Shown one piece after another: positions 43,795 through 53,486 of a stretch of 64,000 nucleotides of DNA. The position numbers were made by a program, and so were the translations under genes. The stretch covers positions 744,001 to 808,000 of the forward strand of contig JARGXX010000092.1 of assembly GCA_030374765.1 (NCBI GenBank), in the 5' to 3' direction. The notes below the pieces were generated by a model. That model was not told the DNA's origin. It saw only the letters and a list, made by a program, of their open reading frames with translations, and did no database searches. The stretch is from Agarophyton chilense. Taxonomy: Eukaryota > Rhodophyta > Florideophyceae > Gracilariales > Gracilariaceae. The stretch's first letter is position 1, and each line of letters opens with the position of its first letter.

Positions 43795-45633
43795 ATGTCG
43801 CCGCCTACCCGTGGTTCCAGGACTGGATCGAACCGTCAAGCGGATTCAGTGCCCCCGGCCCCGCCTAGGCCGAGGAGCTCAATTCCCGAAGGTCGGAACG
43901 ATTCCGGTATCGATCCGGACACTCGGAGAGCACCCTCAGTGGTTTCAGGTCCTCGAGAGGTCGTGGCTGTGGGCCCAGCTCCAGTGGTGGAGACCCCCTC
44001 AGCAGCACCCCGAAGTTGGGCCGACCCTAAATTACAGCGCCTGGAGACTCGAATCGATATCGCCAACGTGGCTCACGTCGAGCTCCTTCAGGAGGTTACT
44101 ACCCTCCGCCTCAAGGTGGAGGACGCCCCGGTGCGCGGAGTCGCCGATGACCTTCGTACCCTGAGGAGGGATGTGAACTCCCTTTTGGAAAGCTTTGGTA
44201 CCCCTGGGGCCTTTATCCAGGAGTACCGGAGCCTCGTGGAGGAACACCGCGTGCAAGCGGAACGCTTTCGAGCTCGGCTGGACACCCTCGAGGCCATTAT
44301 CCGTATGGACGGACACACAGAAGCCTCAAACAATAAACCCCACGTTTCGGAAGACGAAGAACACCGCTCCGCTAAACGGGACCGCCGCAAGTCCAAGAAG
44401 AGGGTTCACCTCCAAGAGGATTTATCGGATTCCGATCCCAATCGCTCGCCATCGTGTTCGTTCTCCGAATCTTCGGATAGTGAAGATGAACGCCGGTCAT
44501 CCCGGGCGACTCGGTCGAAGGCTACTTACACCTCTCAAGGGGCAATCCGTACCCGGAAGAAGGGTAGGAAACACCTTGGATTAAGGGAGCTGAAGCCGAC
44601 GAATCCTCTCTATCGGAAGCTGCTATCGTACCGCTATTACCGGTTGGATAACCCTTCGGGAGATCGAACATCCCGCGGAACGGGTAAGGTCAAGGACTAC
44701 ATCAAGAGGCTGAGAATTACCCTACAGAAGAGGGAGTTCACAGGAACAGACCCAATTCTGGTGCTCGATTTCCTTGCGAGGTTCGTCCAGGAGGCTGACA
44801 TCTTCGGTATGAGTGAAGCGCAAGCGTATCTTGCATTAACCTATTTCTTAAAGGGGATGGCTGAAGACCAGTTCAACTCCGTCCGTGGATCATCCCGAGC
44901 CTCGGAAGGGGGAGTCACGTGCTGGCCCGAAGCGGTGCAGTACCTCTTGAGGTCATACGCTACTGGAAATGCGATTCAGGAAGCAACCCTTGCATTAAGG
45001 GATACGCGGCAGAAGCCGATGGAAACCGAAACGGTGTATTCAACTTGCTTGAATAAAGCGTTTCACCGATGCGGGAATGTATTCCCCGCCTACGAGAGAT
45101 GCTCCATGTTTGTGGATGGTTTGGACCCCTCGATAAGGGCATTGGTTGCCCGACATCGGGAAGAGAAGCGCAAGCTGACCTACTTGGAACTGGTTCAGTA
45201 CGCCCAGGCTGAGGGGGATACTCTCCGTGCCCGGCAGAAACGAAAGAGTTGGCGGACACGTGCACTCCTCGCCGATGGAGGTAACTCGTCTTTGTCACTC
45301 GCAGGAGGCCCTGCCCCTGTGGGGGTCAATGATAACATTCACTTCATGGGAAGTAACCCCGAATCTATTGGTACGTCTGAGTTGCCGTCGACATCCGCTC
45401 CGACTACGGATGAAGACCCTGCGCTCTATACCCACGGACGGAGGGTGCCAGCCGCATCGCTACCTTTTGCGAATACCGCTGCTCGGTTCTCTCGGCCCGG
45501 ATGGAGGGATACAGCACCACCTCGCGTGGATTCACGTCCACAACCGAACCCGGCAGAGCTGATTTGCTATTTGTGTTACCTCCGTGGTCACAAAGCACCA
45601 GACTGCACATTTCCCCTGCGGGAGGGTTCATGA
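43795..45633 (+). CDS. gag: Element B Gag
   Basis: The 612-residue protein starts at an ATG. A Pro/Arg/Ser-rich N-terminus is followed by a coiled-coil-like stretch (about 85-165, with LQRLETRIDIANVAHVELLQ). Then a basic/acidic linker with KRDRRKSKKRVH. Then the capsid-like helical region (about 300-480, with DYIKRLRITLQKREFTGTDP and LALTYFLKGMAEDQF). It ends in a CCHC zinc knuckle CYLCYLRGHKAPDC (about 591-604). Gag assembles the particle and binds the RNA. The protease/pol frame follows after about 190 bp. A related, decayed Gag lies in element F. Confidence 0.93.
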   Translation: MSPPTRGSRTGSNRQADSVPPAPPRPRSSIPEGRNDSGIDPDTRRAPSVVSGPREVVAVGPAPVVETPSAAPRSWADPKLQRLETRIDIANVAHVELLQEVTTLRLKVEDAPVRGVADDLRTLRRDVNSLLESFGTPGAFIQEYRSLVEEHRVQAERFRARLDTLEAIIRMDGHTEASNNKPHVSEDEEHRSAKRDRRKSKKRVHLQEDLSDSDPNRSPSCSFSESSDSEDERRSSRATRSKATYTSQGAIRTRKKGRKHLGLRELKPTNPLYRKLLSYRYYRLDNPSGDRTSRGTGKVKDYIKRLRITLQKREFTGTDPILVLDFLARFVQEADIFGMSEAQAYLALTYFLKGMAEDQFNSVRGSSRASEGGVTCWPEAVQYLLRSYATGNAIQEATLALRDTRQKPMETETVYSTCLNKAFHRCGNVFPAYERCSMFVDGLDPSIRALVARHREEKRKLTYLELVQYAQAEGDTLRARQKRKSWRTRALLADGGNSSLSLAGGPAPVGVNDNIHFMGSNPESIGTSELPSTSAPTTDEDPALYTHGRRVPAASLPFANTAARFSRPGWRDTAPPRVDSRPQPNPAELICYLCYLRGHKAPDCTFPLREGS

Positions 45634-45827
45634 ATTATCGCTCAGTACGAGGCTCTGACCCCTGAGGAGAAAGCTCGAGTCCCGAGTAGGTCCTATGAGG
45701 AACAAAGGATACTCCGAGCTCACCTTGATGACAGGGATACAGAACTTGTACCCCCGAACGGGGAACAACCGGTCCCCTTCGAGGCAGCTGCACCGAATTC
45801 GGTGGGGTCCGCTTCGAAAAACTAAAC

Positions 45828-48800
45828 TTGGGAGTCTCCCCTGCGGGAGGGGCGTCTTCTAAGCCGGAGTTGAAGACGCCTGAGGCGCTCCAGCTTCGCT
45901 CCCCAGCTGGGACTATCCTTTCAAAGAGAACGGCTGACACCGACGTTAACTCGGGATACTTTAGTGTCCTCCGTCGCTCGTGGATACGGTCCCGTAATCT
46001 CCGTATTCCGGATCGATTTATGGTAATGGCCAAGCGGAATTGTAAAGTATTCGCCGACTTCGGCCTGTCCAACCAGTTTATGGTTCGTCAAATATCTGTC
46101 CTGGATACAGGAGCCGCTCCTAACTTAATTCATGTTGAATTGTTACCCCCGCTGCTCCGGGTTCAAGTTCGTACCGGTCTACGTTTGGATATCGCCGATG
46201 CGAACAACAACCCGCTACGGACACTGGGTACAATTTCCCTCATGGTGAGGTTAGGCTCCTATCTCGTTCAACTAGAGTTTATTGTATGCAAGTCACTTGC
46301 AGCACCAGTCATACTGGGTTGTGACTTTTGCGACCGCTTCGTGGAAGCCATCCGTCCTCGGAATAGAACTGTGGAACTCGAAGACGGGTCTACGATCCCA
46401 ATCGTTCCTAAACCCGTACAGGGAGCAGCGCGAACACGCGTTCCTCTCCCTGTCGCGCAGGAAACTGTGAAGAAGGACCCGGTGTCTACACGGGTAAAGG
46501 TTGCGAAGTCAGTGGCTATCCCGGCAGAAACCCAGGTTTGGGTCACAGTTGTTACCAAGCAAATTGGTGTGCATGTGGTACAACCGAACCTGTCTATGTA
46601 TACGCGGCGTCAACTCGCCCTTGCGAATGGGGTTGTCTCCGTGGAACCGGATAAACCTTTCAAGGTTTTGGTAGCCAACTTTGGAAAGACAACGCAGCAT
46701 TTGGTCAAACACCAGATCCTGGGTTCTGTTCTTCCACACCCGCATGTGGTCGTACCTACAAAGATCTCTATCGCAGAGGTCCTTGGTGTGGTGGACCCTA
46801 AGGAGGGAGAGGACACTGCCGAAATCGCGGAAGACGGTGAGCATACGACTGCAGCTCCACACGCTGAACACTTTAAACCTCAGAAGGTTACGGCCCCTAC
46901 CACAGGAGCAGACCAGACGGATCCTGTTCAGAAATTGGAGAAATGGGATCTCAACCATGTACCCGCATCTCATCGGGAGAAGCTGAGGCACATGCTTCGT
47001 GATTTTACCCCCATGTGGGATGGTTCCCTTGGAACTATTGGGATTACAGAACACCTCATCGACTTGTTACCGAACACTCGGCCTATTGCCCAACACCCTT
47101 ACAGGGCTGGACCGAAAGCTCGGGAAGAGGAGAAATCTCAGGTGGAGAAGATGCTTAAAGCGGGCGTAATTGAACCTGCCCAGTCCGCTTGGGGCTCACC
47201 AGGGGTGTTACTTCCGAATCCGGATGGATCGTGGCGTTTCTGCATCGATTACAGACGCCTGAACGAGGTAACCATTAAGGATGTGTACCCGATCCCTCGG
47301 ATGGACAAATACATCGACTCCCTTGGGAGCGCTACTGTTTTCTCTACCCTCGACGCCAATTCCGGCTACTGGCAAGTCCCTATTAGGGAGGAAGATCGAG
47401 ACGAAACGGCTTTCGTGTGTCACCAAGGACTTTTCCGATTCCGGAGGATGCCTTTTGGGTTGAAAAATGCCCCCGCAACGTTTCAACGGGCGATAGACAT
47501 TCTGTTGGCTCCCTTCAAGTGGAGGACGTGTCTAGTGTATTTAGACGACATTATCGTCTTCATCAACAACCTGGATGACCACCTCGAACACGTCAGGGAC
47601 GTAATGAAGATACTCCGCGACGCGGGAATCACCTTGAAACTCAAGAAGTGCGAGTTTTTCACCGATTCGGTTAAGTACCTGGGTCATATCATCCGTACCG
47701 GACAGCTTTCAATCGATGAAGTACGAGTGAAATCCTTGAAGGAAGCAAAACACCCGAAAACTCAATCGAAGTTGCGATCCTTCTTAGGTCTGTGTAACGT
47801 GTATCGCCGATTCGTCCCGAACTTTGCGGATATTGCCACCCCCCTCAACAGGCTCCTGACGAAGGGACAACCAGTTGAACTGGAACCTTTTGGCGACGCG
47901 GAAGCGTCTGCCTTCACGGCACTGGTGAATGCCGTAACATCACCGCCAATCTTGGCTCTACCCAATCCTGGGCTCCCCTACGAAGTGGACACCGATGCTA
48001 GTGCAAACCAAGTAGGGTGTGCACTGTTCCAATCCTCTGAGGATGGTGAACGTCACCCTATTGGGTACTGGTCACGTTCCCTGAATGTCCATGAAAGGAA
48101 CTACTCGGTCTCCGAGAAAGAATGTTTAGCCGTTGTGTGGGCCTTAGCTACACTTCGCCCCTATCTGATGGGTACTCGTTTCAAAGTCCATACGGACCAC
48201 GCATGCTTGCGTTGGCTCCTGGAGATCTCCGAACCCTCGGGCCGCCTTATGCGCTGGCGTCTCCGACTGTCGGAATTCGACTTTGAGATCCTGTACAAGA
48301 AAGGGAAGCTGAACACTCCGGCTGATGCACTATCCCGCTTGGGAACCACAGCGGAAACGGAACCCTACGAAAACGATGACATCCCATGCTTTATGGTATC
48401 GGACCTCGAGGGAGGAGCTCAACCGCTGACGGATGATCTTTGTGACGATATACTCGTCAACGAGAGTCTGGATTCGCCGACCGGCTCTTTTATACCTATC
48501 TCTCCAGAGGAGATGATACGCGAGCAACAGCTCGACCCATTCTGTACACGGATTCGGGCTCGCCTCAACGGAGGATTTCAGTTACCTTTCGAGGACGACG
48601 ATCAGGGTTACCTAATCAGGACCGTTGGACCTCGCCCGAGGATAGTAGTGCCGCACACCCTACAACAGAGGGTATTACACCTCACTCACTATGTGAAGGT
48701 TGGCGCCCACCCCGGGGGAAGAAAACTGTACCTCACGTTGAGAAGGGACTTTTACTGGCCGGCAATGGCATTCGATTGTTACGCCGTCAGACGGGCATGC

Positions 48801-48971
48801 GCCAATTGCGCCAAGAATGACGTCAAACTTCGGAAGCACTCTAAGAAGTTGACGCTGTTCCCGGCACGGGCTCCACTCGAATTCGTGGCCATAGACATCC
48901 TAGGGGAGTTTATCAGGACGCCCCGAGGTCATCGGTATCTGCTTGTCATTCTGACAGATTCTCTAAGCTAA
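45828..48971 (+). CDS. pol: Element B pol: protease, RT, RNase H, integrase N-terminus
   Basis: 1047 codons; the head has no ATG, so it is expected to be made from the gag-pol RNA rather than started alone. Protease: SVLDTGAAPNLIH (about residue 92) and VILGCDFCDRF (about 163). RT: FCIDYRRLN, FSTLDANSGYWQVPI, MPFGLKNAPATFQ and the catalytic LVYLDDIIVF (about 571). RNase H: EVDTDASANQVGCALF (about 717), YSVSEKECLAVVWAL and HTDHACLRWLL. Integrase zinc module: HLTHYVKVGAHPGG and CANCAKN (about 965-1012), then the first core Asp in FVAIDILGEF. Nearly identical to element A. Confidence 0.94.
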   Translation: MGVSPAGGASSKPELKTPEALQLRSPAGTILSKRTADTDVNSGYFSVLRRSWIRSRNLRIPDRFMVMAKRNCKVFADFGLSNQFMVRQISVLDTGAAPNLIHVELLPPLLRVQVRTGLRLDIADANNNPLRTLGTISLMVRLGSYLVQLEFIVCKSLAAPVILGCDFCDRFVEAIRPRNRTVELEDGSTIPIVPKPVQGAARTRVPLPVAQETVKKDPVSTRVKVAKSVAIPAETQVWVTVVTKQIGVHVVQPNLSMYTRRQLALANGVVSVEPDKPFKVLVANFGKTTQHLVKHQILGSVLPHPHVVVPTKISIAEVLGVVDPKEGEDTAEIAEDGEHTTAAPHAEHFKPQKVTAPTTGADQTDPVQKLEKWDLNHVPASHREKLRHMLRDFTPMWDGSLGTIGITEHLIDLLPNTRPIAQHPYRAGPKAREEEKSQVEKMLKAGVIEPAQSAWGSPGVLLPNPDGSWRFCIDYRRLNEVTIKDVYPIPRMDKYIDSLGSATVFSTLDANSGYWQVPIREEDRDETAFVCHQGLFRFRRMPFGLKNAPATFQRAIDILLAPFKWRTCLVYLDDIIVFINNLDDHLEHVRDVMKILRDAGITLKLKKCEFFTDSVKYLGHIIRTGQLSIDEVRVKSLKEAKHPKTQSKLRSFLGLCNVYRRFVPNFADIATPLNRLLTKGQPVELEPFGDAEASAFTALVNAVTSPPILALPNPGLPYEVDTDASANQVGCALFQSSEDGERHPIGYWSRSLNVHERNYSVSEKECLAVVWALATLRPYLMGTRFKVHTDHACLRWLLEISEPSGRLMRWRLRLSEFDFEILYKKGKLNTPADALSRLGTTAETEPYENDDIPCFMVSDLEGGAQPLTDDLCDDILVNESLDSPTGSFIPISPEEMIREQQLDPFCTRIRARLNGGFQLPFEDDDQGYLIRTVGPRPRIVVPHTLQQRVLHLTHYVKVGAHPGGRKLYLTLRRDFYWPAMAFDCYAVRRACANCAKNDVKLRKHSKKLTLFPARAPLEFVAIDILGEFIRTPRGHRYLLVILTDSLS

Positions 48972-48979
48972 CGATAACT

Positions 48980-50626
48980 GTGCCGCTGAAGCGGATCACC
49001 ACCGCTACCGTCGCGCAAGCATTTGTGACCCATTGGGTGTTCGTATATGGACCGCCGGTGCAGTTGTTATCCGACAACGGAGGGCAATTCGCATCAAAGT
49101 TCTTTCAGGATGTATGTCGAATCCTTGATGTAAGGAATTTATTTGTTACTACGTATCACCCTCAGGGGAATGGCCAGGTGGAGAGGTTTAACCGCACGAT
49201 ACTCAACGCTTTGAGATCGTATGTTGCGGATCACCCCAAAAATTGGGACTTGTACACAGACGCTATCACGTATGCATACAACACCCAGGTACATCGGGTT
49301 ACATCGTTATCCCCATTCGAACTGGTACTGTCGAGGACACCGCCGCCGGTCGCCATCGAGGCTCAACCGACGCTGTCGACGTACCCGTCACCGGGATTGT
49401 ACCGAAAAGCCTGGAAGGAGTGGCTTACGAGGATGGTGCCGATAGCCCGGAAAGCAATGGACAAAGCTCAACGCGCCTACAAGAAGGACTTTGACAATCG
49501 GGTTCGCAAACCTCTACCTCAGGTGGAGCCCGACGACTTCGTCTTCCTTCGAAAGGAATACTACAATCCTGAAAAGGAACGTAGGCACAAGCTTTCGCCA
49601 ATTGTGGACGGACCCTATCGGGTGGTTTCTGTAGACCCGGACACGGTGGTATTGGATATCGCTAACCGCCACGAACGGATCTCCAGGGACCGCATCACAC
49701 GAGCGCCCAACCCAAATGTGGAAGTGGTGTCGGCACCAACGCCCTCCACAGGGGATGATTCAACGGAAGTTAACCCGTCCGGCGGAGATTCGAACACCCG
49801 CCCCGTTATACTTCCGCACCCGGAACGTGGTTTAACCGACCTACCGAAAACTTCGGATACTCCCGAACCTGGGCCCGCTCCCTCAAGGGCCCAGTCAACG
49901 AACTCTTACAGAGTTACTCCCCCACCGGAGGTAATCAAGCCTCCTGGCTCTCCGCCAAAGGAGGGGGAGGAGGACTTAGTTCCTTCGCAGGACGATGTTT
50001 CGGCGTCAGCCAGTTGCCCTAACAGGGAATCTAGTTCTCACAGTGAGACGGCGAGCCCGACCGAGCCGGCGACAGAGAAGTCACAACCCCAGCGTATGGG
50101 TAGCGACATCACCGCCGACCCAGCCGAGCTCGACGTCAGAAAAGATGACGAAAACCCGCCTAGGGAGAGTCGTGTGGAGAACTGCGCACCCGGAACGCCT
50201 ACAGAGCCGATGGTCACCCGCCGCCGCGGACGAGACACTGAGGTGTCGCACACTCAAACCCCGCTTTCTCGGGAAAGAGCTGTGTCAGCGGACCCGCACG
50301 GGGAAGATCTCGACGACGAGGTTGACCGAATTTGGCTCTCCGTTATGGAATGGGAACAGGAACTCCTATGGAGATACTGGAACCCTCAGGAATGGGAAAA
50401 AATGAGTGAGACCCGTCGGGGACAGCTCAGGAGAGTGCTAGCGCGTGTCGAAAGCGCCACCTCACATCCCCTTGCGGAGTGGCAACCGGCGCCCGCGCAT
50501 TTATGTGGCACACGTCGAATGGAACCGAGCCAATCAAAAGGCTCTGACGACCAACCGTCGCGCAAACCGCCTCCGTCGCACGGAGCGTTGCACGGGAGCA
50601 ACCTTCGTCCCCGTAGCTCGGGTTGA
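48980..50626 (+). CDS. pol: Element B integrase core and C-terminal tail
   Basis: This frame continues integrase: LLSDNGGQFASKFF (second catalytic Asp), GNGQVERFNRTI (catalytic Glu), then KLSPIVDGPYRVV (GPY-type module) and ISRDRITRAPNP. The rest, from about residue 245, is Pro/Ser/Glu-rich and probably disordered. It ends with basic SQSKGSDDQPSRKPPPS-like sequence, about 200 bp before the chromodomain frame. It is slightly longer than the equivalent visible in A. Confidence 0.9.
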   Translation: MPLKRITTATVAQAFVTHWVFVYGPPVQLLSDNGGQFASKFFQDVCRILDVRNLFVTTYHPQGNGQVERFNRTILNALRSYVADHPKNWDLYTDAITYAYNTQVHRVTSLSPFELVLSRTPPPVAIEAQPTLSTYPSPGLYRKAWKEWLTRMVPIARKAMDKAQRAYKKDFDNRVRKPLPQVEPDDFVFLRKEYYNPEKERRHKLSPIVDGPYRVVSVDPDTVVLDIANRHERISRDRITRAPNPNVEVVSAPTPSTGDDSTEVNPSGGDSNTRPVILPHPERGLTDLPKTSDTPEPGPAPSRAQSTNSYRVTPPPEVIKPPGSPPKEGEEDLVPSQDDVSASASCPNRESSSHSETASPTEPATEKSQPQRMGSDITADPAELDVRKDDENPPRESRVENCAPGTPTEPMVTRRRGRDTEVSHTQTPLSRERAVSADPHGEDLDDEVDRIWLSVMEWEQELLWRYWNPQEWEKMSETRRGQLRRVLARVESATSHPLAEWQPAPAHLCGTRRMEPSQSKGSDDQPSRKPPPSHGALHGSNLRPRSSG

Positions 50627-50830
50627 CGTTGAAGTCTTACCCCCCTGAGATTGGAGACGCTACCGCGTCGCGGTTTCTCAACCGTCACAATATCTAAGAA
50701 CACCTTTGTTATCGGGAAAATCTCAGCTTTAAGAAGAACCCAAAACTGGGTCGTTTTGACTCCGTAGACGGAAGTTACAACGTAGCTCACAGGCCACTCG
50801 ACGCCGTTTGGACGAAGTGCTGAGACCCGC

Positions 50831-51148
50831 TTGCAACACGGAAAAGCACCCACCGGGGTGTGTCTAGACCCTACGTTGACACCCTCAAGGGAACTAGAGC
50901 GTTCCGAGATGGAAGAGAAGCCCGAACAGGGAAAAGTGTACCCGCAGGAATTCGTTATCGATCGCATCGTGCGTCACATCTACACCCCCGAGGGAGAAGT
51001 CCGCTACCAATTCCGATGGTACGGATTCTCGCCTGATGAGGATACAGTGGAACCCATTGAGCACCTTCCGAGGTCTAAGGTTTTATCCTATCACCGACGC
51101 GCTCGGGTAACCTTGCCTCCAAGTCTGGATCGTGCCCAAGTCGGGTAA
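50831..51148 (+). CDS. Element B chromodomain
   Basis: The 105-residue frame ends in a chromodomain: YPQEFVIDRIVRHIYTPEGE, VRYQFRWYGFSPDEDTVEP and LPRSKVLSYHRRAR. Its first ATG at about 50909 gives MEEKPEQGKVYPQEF, close to the domain start. In this group the domain follows integrase and is expected to recognise histone marks at target sites. Confidence 0.88.
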   Translation: MQHGKAPTGVCLDPTLTPSRELERSEMEEKPEQGKVYPQEFVIDRIVRHIYTPEGEVRYQFRWYGFSPDEDTVEPIEHLPRSKVLSYHRRARVTLPPSLDRAQVG

Positions 51149-51309
51149 GCCACCACGGGAACTGGTGTGGATGGGACCTCGAAGTGAGGAAGATGTTGGA
51201 CCTCTGAAGAGGAATTGAGGAGAGTATCCCGAAGAACACGTATTGAGAGGGAATGTCTACTGGCCCTCGGCCTAGCGCCGTTAACCGGGGAACACAGCAC
51301 CGGTTATCG

Positions 51310-51485
51310 GGACAGTTTATGATGAAAAAAGGAAAAGAAGACCCACGAACTGGAGAAGAAGATTAAGAAGAAGATTGGACCCTAGGAAGGGAAGAAGATG
51401 AAGACGAAGATGAAGAAGATCCTAAGAAGGAAGAAGAAAAGAAGTAGAAGTTAAGATCCTAGGAAGGAAGAAGAAAAGAAGTTAT
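51310..51485 (+). repeat. Purine-rich GAA/AAG spacer in element B
   Basis: Nearly all-purine + strand built of GAAGAAGAT, AAGAAGATT and GAAGATGAAGACGAAGATG runs. It separates two convergent reading frames. It differs from A mainly by gain or loss of short runs. Confidence 0.7.
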
Positions 51486-51548
51486 GCAAATATCAGAAGT
51501 TTACTATTGTCGCCAAGCTATGGACTCCACAATCGCCCGAAGGCGGAA

Positions 51549-53276
51549 CTACGGAAAGCCCGAGGAGGGACCCGCCCCATCGTTTTGATTCTGACCCTGA
51601 TGGTACGCCGAGGCGAAAGCCAACATCTCGATCACATCCGTCATACCCGGGGGAATCGGAATGCCCGCGTTCACGAGGCCTTGTCGCACACTATCCGCTT
51701 GCGGAGTGGCAACCGGCGCCTGCGCAAGGGTGTTCACACCCCACCCGGGGGGAACAGATGGACCGCCACCGGATGCATTCGCCGCCGCAGCTGAGGTCGT
51801 TCCCACTGGTTGGAAGGGTGCAGATGGCTCCACAGGGAGTACTCCACTAGGAGCTGGCATGTCGTTATCCAACGCTGGATCGTCCAGGTCTACTGGAGTC
51901 TCGTACTCGTAATCGTCGGTATAAATGAACCCCGTCGGGTGTCCCACCTGCATCGGTCGTGGCGAGTCAATCAGCGCCCGTGCTTGCGCCGCGCTAATGC
52001 GAACCCCTTCGAAGGGATTGTAATAGACCCAGTTACCGGAGCCCGGATCATACCGGCCAGGGGACTTGTCTCGAACGGATACTTCCCCTGCGGGCTGATT
52101 TTCCACTGGAACTCGATCCCATTGGGTGTTGTCGATCACGTCCAAGATTGGATACAGGTCCTGCACGCTGCTGGCCGAATTCAACGCTGGGACAAGGTCA
52201 ATCTGACGCATGACGGTCCGTAGCATCGGAGGAATATACCAGATACGGAAATGGTCATGAGCATCCCAGAGGAGGTGTGCCGCTACGCGGGCTGCCCACT
52301 CGGCTGCAACGAGGGCCCAGAATCCCGAGTTCGGGTCGTGCATCAAACGAGACCCGATATAGTAGATGCATGGGGGCAGTTCAGCAAAGCACCCTCGGGG
52401 GACCTCAACCTTACTCCACCAAGCTGGAAGTGGTACGAATCGCCCAACCTTCGCCGTGTTACGGATACGCTCCAGTTCCACGTGAGGATACGGGACAAGG
52501 AACTCGAAACGGGAGCGCGAGCGGCGCTCGAAGCGCACGCGTCGATCCAACCCATACTGGGTAAACTGCCGTTGAAGGTACCTGAATTCAGCCCGAAGGA
52601 TGGGACGACTCCATTGAAGCATATCTTCTCGGAGAGGAAAACCCGGTCCGCGGAACTTGGCTTCGGGAAAGGCTGCCAGGTTATCCCCGTAGGAGACCTC
52701 ACCGAACGTGCGGTAATAGGCGACATCGAACCCGTACTCCGGGGAAACCAGATGGTCAAAGCGTGACCTCTCCAATCGCTGGTAGGCCAGAGCCGCCATC
52801 GCTGCGCGCGCCTTGTCCAGGGACTCCCCGCGACCGCGGTATAGATACTGAGGCTCTATGGCTACCCGCGCCCTCCAATCGGGAGAACGTACAACCTCGA
52901 CAGGTAGGCCACCCGGCAATAAGCCGTCCTCCACGTAGGAGTCGATGAGCTCATCGTCGCGAACCGCTGTCGGATGGAACCACGGAGCGCGGGAATATAT
53001 CACCGGATCGGTAAGGGGACTCCACCTTCGAAAGGGTTCGTTTGAGATCCAACCTCTGGAGTTTGCTACCAAGGGCATCGCATGAGCGGAGTTCCACGCC
53101 ACCGCGTTAATGTCCAAATCCTCCTGAGGATGTCGGTTGCTCGCCGAGGCGGAATGTTCGGTACCTGACGGAGCCGCATCAAAACCGGAGAAATATCCAC
53201 CCTGCTGGGGAGCTTCGTTGTCCGCCGGCGCGGAGGCCGATGGCCCCGAGAGTGGGTTTAGAACGTATGGGTTCAT
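51549..53276 (-). CDS. Element B antisense accessory protein, unknown function
   Basis: A 575-residue frame on the strand opposite gag-pol, between the chromodomain and the 3' LTR. The frame is open 56 codons further up to 53444 but without an ATG; the ATG at 53276 fits a TATATATA box at 53417-53424. Residues 1-110 are Pro/Ser/Ala-rich. The centre (about 150-400) is rich in Arg and aromatics, with DDELIDSYVEDGLLPGGLPV, PAWWSKVEVP, ELPPCIYYIGSR, the hydrophobic helix FWALVAAEWAARVAAHLLWD and FRIWYIPPML. The C-terminus (about 460-575) is Pro/Ala/Gly/Gln-rich. No known family was recognised. A related protein sits in the same place in elements C and E, and a near copy in A. Antisense frames at this position are known in some plant LTR elements, but I see no sequence link. 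The role is open: structural, regulatory or envelope-like. Confidence 0.8.
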   Translation of the reverse strand: MNPYVLNPLSGPSASAPADNEAPQQGGYFSGFDAAPSGTEHSASASNRHPQEDLDINAVAWNSAHAMPLVANSRGWISNEPFRRWSPLTDPVIYSRAPWFHPTAVRDDELIDSYVEDGLLPGGLPVEVVRSPDWRARVAIEPQYLYRGRGESLDKARAAMAALAYQRLERSRFDHLVSPEYGFDVAYYRTFGEVSYGDNLAAFPEAKFRGPGFPLREDMLQWSRPILRAEFRYLQRQFTQYGLDRRVRFERRSRSRFEFLVPYPHVELERIRNTAKVGRFVPLPAWWSKVEVPRGCFAELPPCIYYIGSRLMHDPNSGFWALVAAEWAARVAAHLLWDAHDHFRIWYIPPMLRTVMRQIDLVPALNSASSVQDLYPILDVIDNTQWDRVPVENQPAGEVSVRDKSPGRYDPGSGNWVYYNPFEGVRISAAQARALIDSPRPMQVGHPTGFIYTDDYEYETPVDLDDPALDNDMPAPSGVLPVEPSAPFQPVGTTSAAAANASGGGPSVPPGWGVNTLAQAPVATPQADSVRQGLVNAGIPIPPGMTDVIEMLAFASAYHQGQNQNDGAGPSSGFP

Positions 53277-53416
53277 TCCTTTAAGAGGGCTGGTTGAGAC
53301 TGCTGTTGCGAGAAGTTGCTTATCGCCGAAAGTCGGAGGAGTAGAAGAAAGCTGTACCGATGTGCCGGTTTTGTGGAGATCCTCAGAAGTGGTAAAGGAC
53401 CCCACTGGGAGAGAAG

Positions 53417-53424
53417 TATATATA
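53417..53424 (-). promoter_or_regulatory. TATA box candidate for the antisense frame
   Basis: TATATATA on the reverse strand, about 140 bp before the ATG at 53276. It is conserved in element A (near 6765-6772). It would place a transcription start near 53390. Confidence 0.55.
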
Positions 53425-53472
53425 GTGACCGGAAAGCGAGACACCCGCGGCTCGGAATGTTCTTCCTCGTCT

Positions 53473-53486
53473 TAAGGAGGGGGAGA
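53473..53486 (+). other. Polypurine tract of element B
   Basis: AAGGAGGGGGAGA lies immediately before the 3' LTR, identical to element A. Confidence 0.8.

Noticed and set aside
53277-53444. Upstream extension of the antisense frame in B
   Set aside because: It begins with GTG, lacks an ATG and overlaps the TATA candidate; the ATG at 53276 is preferred.
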